Part shown: positions 49,374 through 61,630 of the stretch, in pieces
Numbering within the stretch: the first letter of the stretch is position 1
How the letters are laid out: each line of letters starts with the position of its first letter
From: Argentina anserina
Lineage: Eukaryota > Streptophyta > Magnoliopsida > Rosales > Rosaceae
Direction: 5' to 3'
Length of the DNA: 64,000 nt
Assembly (NCBI RefSeq): GCF_933775445.1
Contig: NC_065876.1
Location: 18,724,001 to 18,788,000 of the forward strand
Notes under the pieces: model-generated
The model's database searches: none
Told to the model about the DNA's origin: nothing
The model's input: the letters and a program-made list of their open reading frames with translations, nothing else
Program-made: the position numbers and the translations under genes

Positions 49374-50056
49374 CCTCCTGTCACAAGCACTGTTACAAAC
49401 TTTATCACACTATCTCTTAACTTTCACACCTCTTATCACAACCGCTATCAAAACCCATTATCACAGAATCTATCACACTATCTATTTACACTAATTGTCA
49501 CACCTACTGTCACATAATCTATCACACTATCTATTTACACTAATTGTCACACCTACTGTCACACCTCCAGTCACAACCATTGTCACACACATTCCCCTGT
49601 CACAACTGCTGTCACACTCACTGTCACACTACCTATCACAGTCGCTATCACACTCACTGTCACACTTGCTATCACACTACCTATCATACTCGTTGTCACA
49701 CTACCTATCACAGCTGATGTCACACTACCTATCACAGCTGATGTCACACTACCTATCACAGCTGATGTCACACTCACTGTCACACCTCCTATCACACTCG
49801 TTGTCACACATATCACATCCACTGTCACACCTACTATCACACCCACTATCACACATGCCGTCACACTACCTATCACAGCCGCTATGACACTACCTGTCAC
49901 ATATGCTGTCACAGATGCTGTCACACCCGCTGTCACACTACCTATCACAGATGCTGTCACAAATGCTGTCACAGATGTTGTCATAGATCCTGTCACAGAT
50001 GCTGTCACAGCTACTATTACACCCACTGTCACACTACCTATCACAGCTGCTGACAC
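49374..50056. repeat. GTCACAC/ATCACA minisatellite
   Basis: Tandem array with a unit of about 12-15 bp, alternating (C/T)TGTCACA and CTATCACA cores separated by short variable spacers such as CTACC, GCTGAT and ACTCACT. It continues at 53645-53690 beyond an inserted LTR. Open frames on both strands (49495-49887, 49583-50056) are products of the repeat: they encode only SHxLSH or VTxSV repeats. Confidence 0.9.
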
Positions 50057-53000
50057 TGATAGGAGCAGTTTGTGCTATGTTCTTAATATGTTTTTACCTC
50101 CATTTGTACTTTGCTTAGCCCTTATTGTTGTAATATCAAGTCATTGAGTCACAATAGGAGTCTAGGACGGTTGTGGATGTGTATTTGTGCTTAAACGAGT
50201 TAAAAACTGATGATTGCTCGATTACTCGACATCAATATTTAACCCTGTAAGCATCGTTAGTAGTATAAAGCAAGAGGGTATCGTTCACAAACCGGGGATC
50301 CAGCCAGGGCTTAGAATCACAAACATTTAACAACGAATTTATAAAGATATAAAAGAGTTGATATATAGGATCACATCAAAGATAAAAACATAAAATAAAA
50401 CCTAAACTAATATTTACATGTGATCAACCAACCAACACATAAACAATCACCAAAACAAATCACATAAAGAAATCGAAACAAGTCCTATGTCCATCTTTAG
50501 AATCATGCCGAGGTTAGTCCATAAAAAAACTAAGGTTGGATCATGCAATCTAAGTTCCAAATCAGTAACCTATATGCATACACTTAACACATTCAAGTCT
50601 TGCCACTCGGCTTCATTGAAATCTAACATGTTCATCTTACCATATAATCCCAAAGCCATGCATATCGAATTCATTAAGCATGTCACCTATTTAACCCCCA
50701 ATCATGCAATTTCGAAAATCATATAGAAAAGAATAAACATGTTCATAGCATAAGTCTTTAATCCAACAACCTAAATATCATGCTACAATCGTATACATAA
50801 CACTTAGGAATCGAAAATTGATCAAGAACAATACTCGGCAGAAACCAAAACAGAAACTTCATAAAACCAAAACATAATTTCGAATCCTTTATATAAATTG
50901 AATCAAGTAGCTATTTCATAGACAAAATTGAAACAAGATTAAAATACACAAATCGCAAGCTCATACAAGAACAAGAATAAAACCAAAACCCAATTGAAAC
51001 AAAAAGAGAATCATGGTTACACTTTATAAATCAAGCAATCCACAAGTGTAGCCGTGACTTCTATGGGATGAAAACTTCTTCACAAGCGTGCTTGAAGGCT
51101 ATTGATTGGTGGGGAATGATGGAATCGGTTTTAGGATTTCTTGGAAGGGTGAGGGATTAATTTGGCAGAGCTAGGCTTATGCTTGTGTGCAAGGTTGATG
51201 ATGAATGAATGGGGAGGCTGAGCCTCTATATATAGGAGTAAAAAACATAGCTTTGCCCTCCCTTGTAGGAGATAGAATCCAATTGGGAAACTGAAATCTT
51301 CTTTGTTATGGATTTTGATTCATGTACTCCAAATCCAACTTGATGTAGGAAACCAAGTCCAATAGGGAGACCACAATAAGGGATGCACGTCATCATCTCT
51401 TGGTCCAACTAGGGGTAGCTAGGCCGGCCTCTTCTTCTCCTTCTTCAACTCGAACATGATTTCCTTGTCTCACTAGGAATGCATCTCGACATCTCTTCTT
51501 CATTTCCAAATATGATTTGTCTTTCCTGTAAAGAAATCGACGATTAAGGAATACGAAATAATGAAAATAAGAAAGTAGAATCCTAGTCGAGTAAGGAATC
51601 ATAGCTCGAAAAGGATTTCTAACACTTAGCACAATTTCATCATCAATTCATCTAAATTCGAAATAGCTATCCTTAGAACAGAGAAATGACAAATATGAAC
51701 CTAAAACAACTAAATAAGAAGTAACAAAACATAAGAATATGACATATATACATTAAGAACGTCACACTTTGTGCTCCTATCAAAAACGAAGAATTGGTCT
51801 AGAGTCCTAGTTTGAGTAGGAATCCTTATAGGACTAGGAAACCTAGTTGGATTAGGAGTCTTCATCTTTCTATATTTTGGTCGCATTGCCGATATATCTT
51901 GAGAGTCCTGTTTGCATTAGGAATCCTTGTTAGACTAGGAAACGTACTATTTGGGAAAGTCCTACTTGAACTCAAACTCTTATTACAAAACTTTCCTAAA
52001 TGAACTTTCTTGTTCTAGTAACTTACTTATTCTAGTAAGTTTCTTTTTTGCAAATTAGAAACTTTCCTAATCTAGTTGAGCTCATCTATTACATGTGTCT
52101 CTTTAAGACAACAAATGTCTAGATTAAGATATAATTTTCGAAAGAATTATCTCTTACTTATGTTTTCTTTTCTTATTTTCAGATTTAAGAGATAATTGCA
52201 AGGAATAAAGGAGAGCATAGCCGTGCAAGACCCTTGAGGATTTGTAGGAGTCCAAGCCGTGCAAAATGAGACTTGAGAGGATAAGGCATGGCAAAGCTTG
52301 TTAAGGAAGCTAGAGAAGACTCACGGTTTCAGCCCATATCCAAGAAGGAAAATGAGTCCAATGCCGTGCTTATCAATTCAGCCAAGGACAAGGAGCCCAG
52401 CCCATGCCGTGTAACCCTAGAAGAAATAGGAGATAAAAGCTTATTCTACAAGGAAAAGAAGGGCAGCCATTCGATCCATTCAAGCAAAATAATCACAGCC
52501 GTACATCCTTGATGGATCAGCCCATCAAAACCCTAGCAGCCCCTCCTCTCCTCCTTCCTCTATAAAAGGCACGGCCTCCCTTCATAATGAGCATCTCCAT
52601 TATCTCATAAATCCAAGCCGAAACCCTGCCAAAATACCCAGAAAATTCGAGCCAAAAGCTTCATCCATTCTCCACCAAGCCGTGCTCCCCCTCTTGCCTC
52701 TCCATAATCGAATTCATCTTTTCTTCATCCTTCAAGGTTTCTAATGGGTGATTCATCCATGGCTTGTAATTTTTATTTAGGTTTTCTGCAATTTTCGATT
52801 TTATTGTATGAATTCTTGAATGTTATTTTCGGTTTTATGTATGAAGAATATAAATTCAGACTTATTTGGTTTTATGTTTTGATTGTATGAATTCTTGCTC
52901 ATGTGTATATGCCGTGTGTAATAGCTTAGGGCAGTAAGATTTTCGAAATAATTTAGGTTTTATTTCAATTTATTCCATGAACTTGTGCATCTAAATCAAT

Positions 53001-53644
53001 GCTTGAGGAAGCCAAGGCCATGGTTCTCCTAAGATTGCGATTACATTCACCAAAGTGTTCGTTGATTGAATATGCGCTTCGTGTTTCAATTATTGATACT
53101 TGTTTAGGGTTGTGATAGTTCTAGGAATTTGCATGCTTAATCAAGATGAGCGACGCCATGCTTGTGTAACATGTTTCCAATTCGACTTATTGTGCTTATG
53201 TGCTACTTTGTTGTTTAACTAGTACGCTTCGTTATGTTGAACTCTTTTTAGCATATATTTAGGATTGAACGCTTCGTTGATTCTAAATAATTAAGAAGTC
53301 TTAATGATTAGATGAACTGCTTCGAACTCTAATTGGAATTAGAATTAAAATGGACTTAGAAAGAATCAAAATAATTCGCTGCCTATATGTTGTTCTATGC
53401 GTGTCATACATGTTTCTTAAGTAGAATTCGTGTTTTGGTTATGTGATGAATCGTTGATCAATTGTATATAAGTAATTTAGGATTTACTTTAAGTTGTAGT
53501 TTTAGAATCCAAATCAAATCCCCCAATAACATGATAAGTGTTGAGGCCCTTTTGATTCCCCGGATTGAACGATCCCTGCTTATTATATACTAACGATGAT
53601 GTTTTTCAGGGTATTTTATAGACGTTCTATCCAACGATCTATCA
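50057..53644 (+). mobile_element. Solo LTR (family A) inside the minisatellite
   Basis: Begins TGATAGGAGCAG and ends CGATCTATCA. Removing the nested LTR at 50208-51782 leaves about 2.0 kb that aligns along its length with the LTR of the 42529 element (TATA-containing block near 52560, GCTTGAGGAAGCC block near 53000, end at 53644). Flanking 5-mers GACAC and GTCAC differ at one base. Minisatellite sequence lies on both sides. No internal region or partner LTR is present. Confidence 0.8.
50208..51782 (-). mobile_element. Solo LTR (family B), nested
   Basis: On the minus strand it begins TGATAGGAGCACAAAGTGT (51782) and ends CGAGCAATCATCA (50208), length 1575 bp. The target duplication AAAAC is exact (50203-50207 and 51783-51787). 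It sits inside the family A LTR at 50057-53644 and so is younger than it. It is related to 22939-25114. Confidence 0.88.
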
Positions 53645-53690
53645 GTCACCAGTCACACTATCTATCACAGCATCTGTCACAACACAAAAT
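53645..53690. repeat. Continuation of the GTCACAC minisatellite
   Basis: A short stretch of the same CTATCACA/CTGTCACA units resumes directly after the inserted LTR, showing the array was split by the insertion. Confidence 0.8.
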
Positions 53691-53789
53691 TTTGTTCATA
53701 GAGGAGAAACTCAAAAATGTACGAAAAAGATTTTTATGGGTCAGTCTACGATGACTGGTTCGTTCATATAGGAGAATCTACAGTTCTAG

Positions 53790-54200
53790 AGAAGGATCCT
53801 TGAGAGATCCGGGCTTGGTGATTCAACATATCTTCCAAAGGTTGTACTCAACATTCCTCCAAATCACTCAACCAGGAAAGAAGCTGAGGCACTGATGTAT
53901 GGTGCCATTGACGAGCTTTTTGCCAGGACATCTATCAAGCCTAAGGACATTGGAATCTTGATTGTCAACTACCGTTTGTTCAATCCAACTCCATCGCTTT
54001 CTGCCATGGTTATCAACCATTACCAGCTTCGAGGGAACATAGTCAGTTACAATCTAGGTGGAATGGGATGCAGCGTAGGGCTCATCTCAATTGATCTCGC
54101 TCAAAAGCTTCTTCAGGTGCATCCTAACTTTTATGCGTTGGTTATCAGCACCTCCTCAGTTGTTTCAGGCGGAGAGAAAGCTATAGTGGCAGTCTTGTAA
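53790..54200 (+). pseudogene. 3-ketoacyl-CoA synthase fragment
   Basis: About 136 codons, from an in-frame TAG (53787-53789) to a stop at 54198-54200, match the middle of plant fatty-acid elongase condensing enzymes (FAE1/KCS, very-long-chain fatty acid synthesis in the ER). Recognisable parts: [46 protein letters not shown] and [17 protein letters not shown]. The GMGCS motif holds the family's catalytic Cys, which is kept. Another usually conserved Cys in the VNCSLF motif is Tyr here. The N-terminal membrane part and the C-terminal His/Asn catalytic half are absent, and the match stops at [12 protein letters not shown]. It is a non-functional gene fragment. Confidence 0.82.
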
Positions 54201-54478
54201 ATACTTCCAACTTTAATGGCAACGCTATAAGAGATTTAGGAATATGACTTTTTTCTAATTTTAAAATCTTACTCGACTTTTTTCTAATTTCATGTATGGA
54301 ATGTGACTTTTTTTATAAGAAGCCCTAAAAGGAAACTCATTATGCCATTTCTCCAGTGGTATGAGGCAGCTCGTAAGGAGAAGACACCTTTCACCATGTG
54401 TATGGAGGTTTCTGTTACCCCCTAGCCACCAAAGAGTGAATGCAAATTTCGGTGAATCCCTCCTCTACGGTTTGGAGA

Positions 54479-54727
54479 TTACCTGAGAAAATAGAGTGAG
54501 AAAAGAAGGTTCATGCCAGGTTTTACAGACCATTGAAAAGGAGAGAGCTTCCAAGACTGTTTAGCGAATTTACAGTCCCATAATGTGTAAATCACCGATT
54601 CCGACAAATGACCAGGTTGCCAACAAGCAGAATCATTAATAATTCTTCTAGTCACTAATGTTCTGGCTACCACCAAAGAAAAACCTTCACTTTCTTTGGA
54701 ACAGCTAGCTTCCACAAAACACACCAT
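54479..54727 (-). pseudogene. LINE fragment (RVT zinc-binding region)
   Basis: The minus strand contains ESVIYTLWDCKFAKQSWKLS, resembling the (H/Y)-x-LWDC-x-FAK-x-x-W segment of the plant LINE zf-RVT domain. Nothing else of the element is recognisable. Confidence 0.45.
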
Positions 54728-54810
54728 ACCGAATTATGCAAACAACGAGCCTCAGGTGCTATCAAGCTACTAGCCTTCAAACCAACACTACTAGATACTT
54801 GCAAAACAAA

Positions 54811-54847
54811 GGGGTGAGCACTCGTCCTCGCTGAGTGTTCACCCCTA
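54811..54847. other. Hairpin shared with the TGTCAC LTR family
   Basis: GGGGTGAGCACT and AGTGTTCACCCC form a 12-base stem with one mismatch around an 11-base loop. The first 22 bases are identical to 12781-12802 in the reversed LTR. A related hairpin is at 16231-16254. Confidence 0.6.
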
Positions 54848-55745
54848 AGTGCTCAAGGCACTTAGTACGTGGAAGCGCGCACGGCATAGCAAGCAAGAGA
54901 ACCCAGTTTGCACAGACCAAGCCAAGCTAGATACCAAGCTGCAAGCATGACACATGCCAGTAAGCATGCACAACAATGTAGGAAAATCCAGGACTATTAG
55001 CCTCTCTAGCAAGCAAATGCAGGGAGATTAGCCTCTGTGGGAGGCTGGTGCAGGGGTATCAACTTCTCTGGCAGGGCTGATGCAAGATGGTAGGCAGCTG
55101 CAAGGATATTGTCCTCGCCAGCAAAGAACTGTAGGGATATTGGCCTCGCTAGCAGGTAGTTATAGGGAAATTAACCTCGTCAGCAGATTAGTATGCAAAA
55201 GCAGTTGTGGGATGAGTTCGCAAACACAGTTGTGATCTTGGTGGTTATCCTAGTTAGTTACCTAAGTAGTGGAGCTTGTCCACTATCTACTAGAAAGAAG
55301 ACATGTCTGCCAAGTGTCCTAAGAAGTTATGGGAAGTTGTAAATTCCATGTTTATGTTGGTATTAAGGTTTGTAGGACTCCAAGCAAGAGACACAGAGAG
55401 TTCTATTCAAACGTTTTCGAGATCCTTGTGTAATCTATGTATGTTTTGCTCTAATCAATAAACAGGAAAGCTATTTTCCCAATTCCTGGATTAGACGATT
55501 ATCAGTCGACGTGATTATATATGGCTTTGTATTCAAGTCTTTAATGACTATTTTGTCGGACTAGGGACTCCAGTTACCTAGTGAACGGATGTGGAAAACT
55601 TGTGACTCGTAGAGTCCACGAGGAAAATCATTGGAAAATACTCGTAGGGTTCAGTATTTATCTCGATTAGAGCTTTCCCCATTTTTATTTATAAAATGGT
55701 GCATGTTGTGGTTTGGTTATTTTAATACTTTATGTATTGGTTATT
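54848..55745. repeat. Unclassified repeat-rich non-coding stretch
   Basis: Between 54985 and 55190 a degenerate unit of about 30-45 bp (GCAGGGATATT-GCCTCGC-AGCA type) recurs about six times. The part after 55300 (CTCCAAGCAAGAGACACAGAGAG, then AATAAA near 55460) looks like the 3' side of a Copia LTR. I cannot define its ends. Confidence 0.35.
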
Positions 55746-55749
55746 TTAA

Positions 55750-55854
55750 AACATACAAATGACAATTATGAATCTAAAACAACTAAATAAGAAGTAACAA
55801 AGCATAAGAATATGACATATATACATTAAGAACGTCACACTTTATGCTCCTATC
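55750..55854 (-). mobile_element. Truncated 3' LTR end (family B)
   Basis: The first ~105 bp of a family B LTR on the minus strand (TGATAGGAGCATAAAGTGTGACG...), matching 51680-51782. It directly follows (on the minus strand) the polypurine tract of the Athila/Tat-like element at 55855-55870 and is cut short at 55750. Confidence 0.75.
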
Positions 55855-56800
55855 AACAACCCCACACTTAGACTTTGTTAGTCCCTTAGAAAACACTAAA
55901 AAGGGAAATCAAAACATAAAACAAAAATAAAAATAATGACACTACTAATGCCTTCAACATTTTGTCTTAGAGATCTTCAAACTCATAGCATCAAGAATAA
56001 CACTCAATCGAAATAGATATGATGAATTCAATGGTTAATAAACATGAAATTTCGTTTAACAAGTAAGACATGGCAAAAACAGAGGTGATATTAAGCTCGA
56101 CATGTTCAAAACAAGTTCAAATTCAACTCACAGAGGATATGCACTCCAAATCTTTTCTCGCAAGACATGGCATATGCTTAAAATCTTTTCACACACGAGT
56201 TATAAACACATAGTGAAATCGAAAACCTCATGAAAGATACCAATCATATGCACAAATGAACCCAAACCATATGCTTACTTATGAAACAAACTCCACATAT
56301 CAAGAGCTACTCATTTTAAGAATCATGCGGATCTTTAGTAAAAGGAAGGCTTAGGCTCGGCATGGATATCATTTTTCAGGGTAAAAGAATCACAAAGGTC
56401 TTCCTCAAGACTTAGCAGAGTAAAACATCCACCTTATGTCGCCATACTCCATAAAACAAGGGCAAAATATCATCATGTCGGACCCATTCTTCACTTTAAA
56501 CATTGTGAAAACGAACAAAGGCTAAAGTATAACATTATTGAGCATTCAATAAATACAACACAACTCCAAATTCACATAAACAAGTGCCGTGCCATGACAT
56601 CTTTATCGATCTTTTCAATTTTTTCTTTCTCAAGCCGTGTACATATCTTTTTTCCTTCTTCCTTTCCACACGGCATCATACGATTCTATTTTTTTATTTT
56701 TCATATTCTTTTTACGGCATTCTTACATACAATAGCATAACCCCACATTTGAATCAAATCATCACTCCCTATTAACTCCAAGAATCGGCTCTGCCAAGCC
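55855..56800 (-). mobile_element. Non-coding 3' internal region of the minus-strand element
   Basis: Lies between pol and the 3' LTR. It ends on the minus strand in CTAAGTGTGGGGTTGT. The same region recurs at 63459-64000 and, more distantly, at 46900-47429. A long untranslated 3' region is typical of Athila/Tat gypsy elements. Confidence 0.7.
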
Positions 56801-59631
56801 TCAAAGACAAGGTAGAGATATAACTATACTAAGTAAGGATATAATATGTTGGTAATGAAAGAAAAGGCTTAACGTAGGCTCAAATGAGTTAAAACTAAGG
56901 TGTCCCAAGCATGGCTCAAATAGGGAATTGACCTGAAATTCGGTGCCTTTCACCATACTCTTTATCATGATAGCACGAGAAGAAAAAACGTTAGTAATAA
57001 TGAAAGGACCTATCCATCTAGAATGTAATTTACCAGGAAACAACTTAAGTCGATAATTCAACAAAAGAACTTTCTGCACAACCACAAAGTGTTTCTTCCT
57101 AATCATACGGTCATCGAATGTCTTAGTCATCTCCTTGTAAACCATTGCCGAATCATAGGCTTCATTCCTAATCTCTTCAAACTCATGCAATTGCAACTTC
57201 CTATGCAATCTGGCCTCATCAATGTCCATGTTAAAATTCTTCACAGCCCACCATGCACGATGTTCAATCTCTACAGGAAGATGGCACGCCTTGCCATAGA
57301 CTAAACGAAATGGTGACATGCCAAGAGGAGTCTTGTATGCCGTCCTATAGGCCCAAAGAGCATCATCCAATCGTTGATACCAATCCTTGCGTGATGGTCC
57401 AATAGATTTCTCCAAAATTCTCTTGATCTCACGATTAGATAGCTCCACTTGTCCAAGAGGAGTCTCCCTTATGCTTGATTCCATACTTCTTCAATAACGC
57501 CTCAATGGTCCGGTTGCAAAAGTGAGATCCTCCATCACTAATGATAACTCTCGGCATACCAAACCTAGAAAAATGTTAGAACGAAGGAAATCTGCAACAC
57601 CTCGAGAATTATTAGTACCGGTGGCTTTTGCTTCCACCAATTTCGAAACATAGTCAACACAAATGAGTATGTACAAGAAACCATTAGAGTTAGGAAAAGG
57701 TCCCATGAAATCAATACCCCAACAATCAAATATTTCAACATGTATAATCGGTTTCATAGGCATTTGATCTCTAGATCCTAAATTTCTCATGCGTTGGCAT
57801 CTAGCACAAGTCAAGCAAAAATGATATGCATCTTTGAAAATCGTAGGCCAAAAGAAACCACATTCTAACACCTTAAGAGCAGTCCTATGTGAACCAAAAT
57901 GTCCTCCACAAGATTTAGAATGGAAAAAAGTAAGTATATAATGATGTTCAGATTCCGGAACACACCTCCTAATAATTTTATCAACACAATGTTTCCACAA
58001 GTATGGTTCATCCCAAACATAATACTTAGCTAATGCCTTGAGTCTATTCTTTTGAGCATGCGATAAAGTATCCAGAAATTGCTTAGAAACAAGATAATTC
58101 ACAATATCTGCATACCATGGATCACTTACCTCAACTTGAAAGAGTTTCTCATCTGGGAAACTCTATTGGATAGCCAAGGGCTCGGCATCTCTTACCAAAC
58201 GGTAGAAATGGTATGCTAAAACATTGTCACTTCCCTTCCTGTCCTTGATCTCGAGATCGAACTCTTGGAGTAAGAGAATCCATCGAATCAATCTCGGTTT
58301 GGCATTCTTTTTCGTCATTAAGTACTTCAAAGCTGCATGGTCAGTGTAAACAATAACTTTGGATTGAAGTAAGTAAGAACGAAACTTATCTAAAGCAAAG
58401 ATCACGGCAAGAAGCTCCTTTTTCAATTGTGGTGTAGTTCTGTTGAGCATCATTGAGCGTTCGTGAGGCAAAATAGATGACGTAGGGCTGCTTATCCTTC
58501 CTTTGCCCTAGCACGGCTCCAACTGCATAGTCGGAGGCATCACACATCAACTCAAATGGCAAGGACCAATCCGGCGGTGCCATGATTGGTGCCGAAGTTA
58601 AGACCTTCTTCAATGTCTCAAATGCATGCTTGCAATCATCATCAAAGTGAAAGGGAATGTCCTTTTGAAGCAATGAACTCATTGGTTTCACAATCTTAGA
58701 AAAGTCTTTGATAAACCTACGATAGAAACCTGCATGTCCAAGAAACGATTGAACATCCCTCACACTTGCGGGGAGGGGTAAGTGACCCACAAGATCTATT
58801 TTAGACTTAACAATCTCAATTCCTTTAGATGAAACAATATGGCCTAAGACCCAATTCAAAACCAAGTTAGTTTCTTCACAACGTTTAAGCACAAGTTCAA
58901 CATCCTCTAGACATGTTTTGAAATTTTCACCATAAACAGAAAAATCATCCATGAAAACTTCAATTTTAGAACCAATATACTCAGAGAAAATGTGATACAT
59001 ACAATGTTGAAATGTACCTGGAGCGTTTCATAAACCAAAAGGCATGCGACGATAAGCAAATGTACCGAAAAGGCATGTGAATGTAATCTTCTCTTGATCT
59101 TCTTCCGCACCACTAATTTGATTGTATCCATTATATCCATCAAGAAAACAATAGAAAGAATGACCAGCTAACCTCTCAAGCATTTGATCAATGAATGGCA
59201 ACGACATATGGTCCTTCCTTGTTGTAGCATTGAGCTTCCTATAGTCGATACACACACGGTGACTGGTCACTGTCTTTTGAGGCACCAACTCGTTATCTTC
59301 CTTCTTCAGTACCGTGATTCCTGACTTCTTTGGCATAACTTGAATGAGAGACATCCACCTACTATCCGAGATAGGGTAGATCACGCCACAATCATGCAAC
59401 TTAGCAATCTCGTCCTGGACAACTTGCATCATTGGTGGGTGAAGACATCTCTGACCTTCCTTGGTCGGTTTTGCACAATCTTCAAGCAAAATTCGGTGCA
59501 CATACATGGTAGGGCTGATTCCTTTGATGTCGGCTAGGGTCCATCCTATTGCAATCTTGTGTCACTTCAGCACTTCAATCAATCTCTCCTCTTGTTCCTC
59601 GTTGAGTGCAGATGAAATGATCACTGGCAAT
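56801..59631 (-). pseudogene. Athila/Tat-like gypsy pol, broken
   Basis: Read on the minus strand, in order: the pre-RT linker and RT (RVCIDYRKLNATTRKD, FIDQMLERLAGH, FLDGYNGYNQI, FGTFAYRRMPFGL; the DD box has become VFMDDFSVYG); RNase H ([49 protein letters not shown]); an integrase zinc finger (HxxxxGGHFGSHRTALKVLECGF, CARCQR); the integrase core ([30 protein letters not shown]); and the C-terminal part. The gypsy order RT-RH-INT is clear. Frameshifts near 59000-59030, 58390-58470, 58100-58160 and 57484-57491 break it into five frames. Gag and protease are missing: the sequence stops at 59631, where another LTR begins. Confidence 0.88.
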
Positions 59632-61606
59632 TGTTAGGTTAATATTAACCTAGTAATGTTTGCCTTATTCTTATTCTTTTGCTTTATATTTTTGTATATT
59701 TATTTATTTCTTTTTACATTTCCTACTCATGTTAGGAAAATGTGCAAATGATCGGAAATACGTCAAGAAGAGTGGATTTAGCGCACATTATGGATTCAGG
59801 TGAAAGTTTCAAGCCAAAAAGAGCAAATGTGGAGATTTCATAAGAAAAGAAAAGTCAACGCCGGAAAATGCTTGTTAAACTCCAGCGATGAGAAGGTGGT
59901 TGCCGGAAATGGTGGTGGTTAAAGTCAATAAGTCAATGAATCATATTGGTGAATTATGAATTGTAAATTTTAATTTACAATTTAAATTCAAAATAGAAGA
60001 AGACAAATGAAGGAGACAATTTCAAGAACAAGATCCATAATTTGTGCTCCATGAATTGGGGATTTAAATTCAAAATAGAACAAGACAAATGAAGGTGACC
60101 ATTTCAAGAACAAGATCCACAATTTGTGCTTCCACATTTGTCCACCATATCTAACCATTCATCCCCTTACATCTCCACCATTCATTTGTGACCTTAAGGC
60201 CTTTAAATACTCTCATTCTTCACAAATTCGTGCATTCTCCTTCACCACACTAAAACTCCATCAAAACTTCATATTTTCCATAGTTTTAACATAGTTTTCT
60301 TAGGCCTAAGTCATAGATATCAAGTTGTGCAAAGAAAAGTGTAAAGTGTCTTGAGTTTTCACCAAAAACTAAAGATCCTTTACACCCTTGATCAATCACA
60401 AACTTGTTTCATAGATTTGGGTCACTTCACTCTCTTTATCCTCTACTCATACTCTTTCTCAACCCTTGTTCTTTGTTCCTAGATTGTGTGGATAAAGTAT
60501 GGTGTTCATGGAGTTCTTCTTTTGTTAGAACCCATTAATACCATACCATACTTAGAAGCATTTTCTTTCTTATTACATCTTTGTGGGTAGTAAACCTTTA
60601 GAGGTACGGTTTGGTATCATTTGTACCAAACCCTTGGTAATCTCTTCTCTCTTTACTCTACTTCTCTTTTGATGTATTTCATTTTCAAGGGTTGTTGTAT
60701 TTAATGGGTTGTCAGTAGTTGGATTTGAGGCTAGGCTAGCCCTAGCCAAACTCATGTGCTAATGAATTCATTTTACTTTTAATTGATTGTGATGCATGTT
60801 GAATCTATGGGCTTCTAAACTTAAAATGCTTACTAAATGTGTTACTAGTTTTGTCACCTAGAAACATTTTTAGATAATTAATGAATCGGAACTTGAACTT
60901 GACAACTTCTTGAATCCGTGAGCATGGGTAGCCTTTAGGTGGTGGCTTAGTGTTTCTTACGGGAAATATTAAGTTGCTTGAATTTCTTACCATGAACTTA
61001 ATGCTTGTGCTATAAGTGTAATTACTCTAAAGGGGTGTTATGCTTGTGGTACATAGCCCACTTGTATTATAAGGTAATATAATTGGGACTAAGGTTTTGT
61101 GATTTAATTTGGCTCCAAAAGACTTTGTTAAATTGCAAGATTAGTTGGTTTCTTGGTAGCTTCACCAAAGCACTAGGGGGAAGTTTGTCAAACATGTTAT
61201 GCATTAATCTTGAGTTACATTTGTGCATGAGTAAGGCTAGGTGCAATGCCTAAGTCTCTACTCCTCTTTTGATTTTATCTCTACATTTACCTTTCTTTGT
61301 TGTTTTAATGCAAGAATTAGTTTGCTTAGCTTAATTCTAAAATAAACCAAGTCGATTCACTACCACTTGTTAATACCATCTCCATGATTCTTAGCTTCCA
61401 AAGGGCTAAGGTTGTGAACTTGTAAAAAGTTAGAATGCATGTTTTTCTAGTTTTTCTTCCGAAAATCTAGTTAGAGTTGAGTTTCCCCCAATCCCTTGAG
61501 TACGATACTCTACACTTTGCCTTACTAAAACTTGACCTCCTATACTTGGGAGTAGGTAGTTTCACACATAAATACACATAATCATACTTAAGTGATTCAA
61601 CCAACA
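59632..61606 (+). mobile_element. 5' LTR of an Athila/Tat-like element (family C)
   Basis: Begins TGTTAGGTT and ends AACCAACA, an imperfect inverted pair, followed six bases later by an exact tRNA-Asp primer site. Length is about 1975 bp. A TTTAAATA box lies near 60204. It contains an 82-bp tandem duplication at 59981-60144. It starts directly after the pol pseudogene, so it probably inserted into that element. The minus-strand frames at 60573-60993 are not genes. Confidence 0.8.
59981..60144. repeat. 82-bp tandem duplication in LTR C
   Basis: Two adjacent units, both starting TTTAAATTCAAAATAGAA and sharing ACAAATGAAGG and TTTCAAGAACAAGATCCA, with a few substitutions. The second unit starts 82 bases after the first. 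Confidence 0.85.
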
Positions 61607-61612
61607 AGTTTT

Positions 61613-61630
61613 TGGCGCCGTTGCCGGGGA
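61613..61630 (+). other. Primer binding site (tRNA-Asp), exact
   Basis: TGGCGCCGTTGCCGGGGA, complementary to the whole 3' end of tRNA-Asp including CCA. It lies six bases after LTR C. Confidence 0.9.

Noticed and set aside
49495..50056. Long open frames on both strands encoding SHxLSH or VTxSV repeats
   Set aside because: They arise from the minisatellite, whose units lack stops in several frames. Composition is pure repeat and nothing suggests translation.
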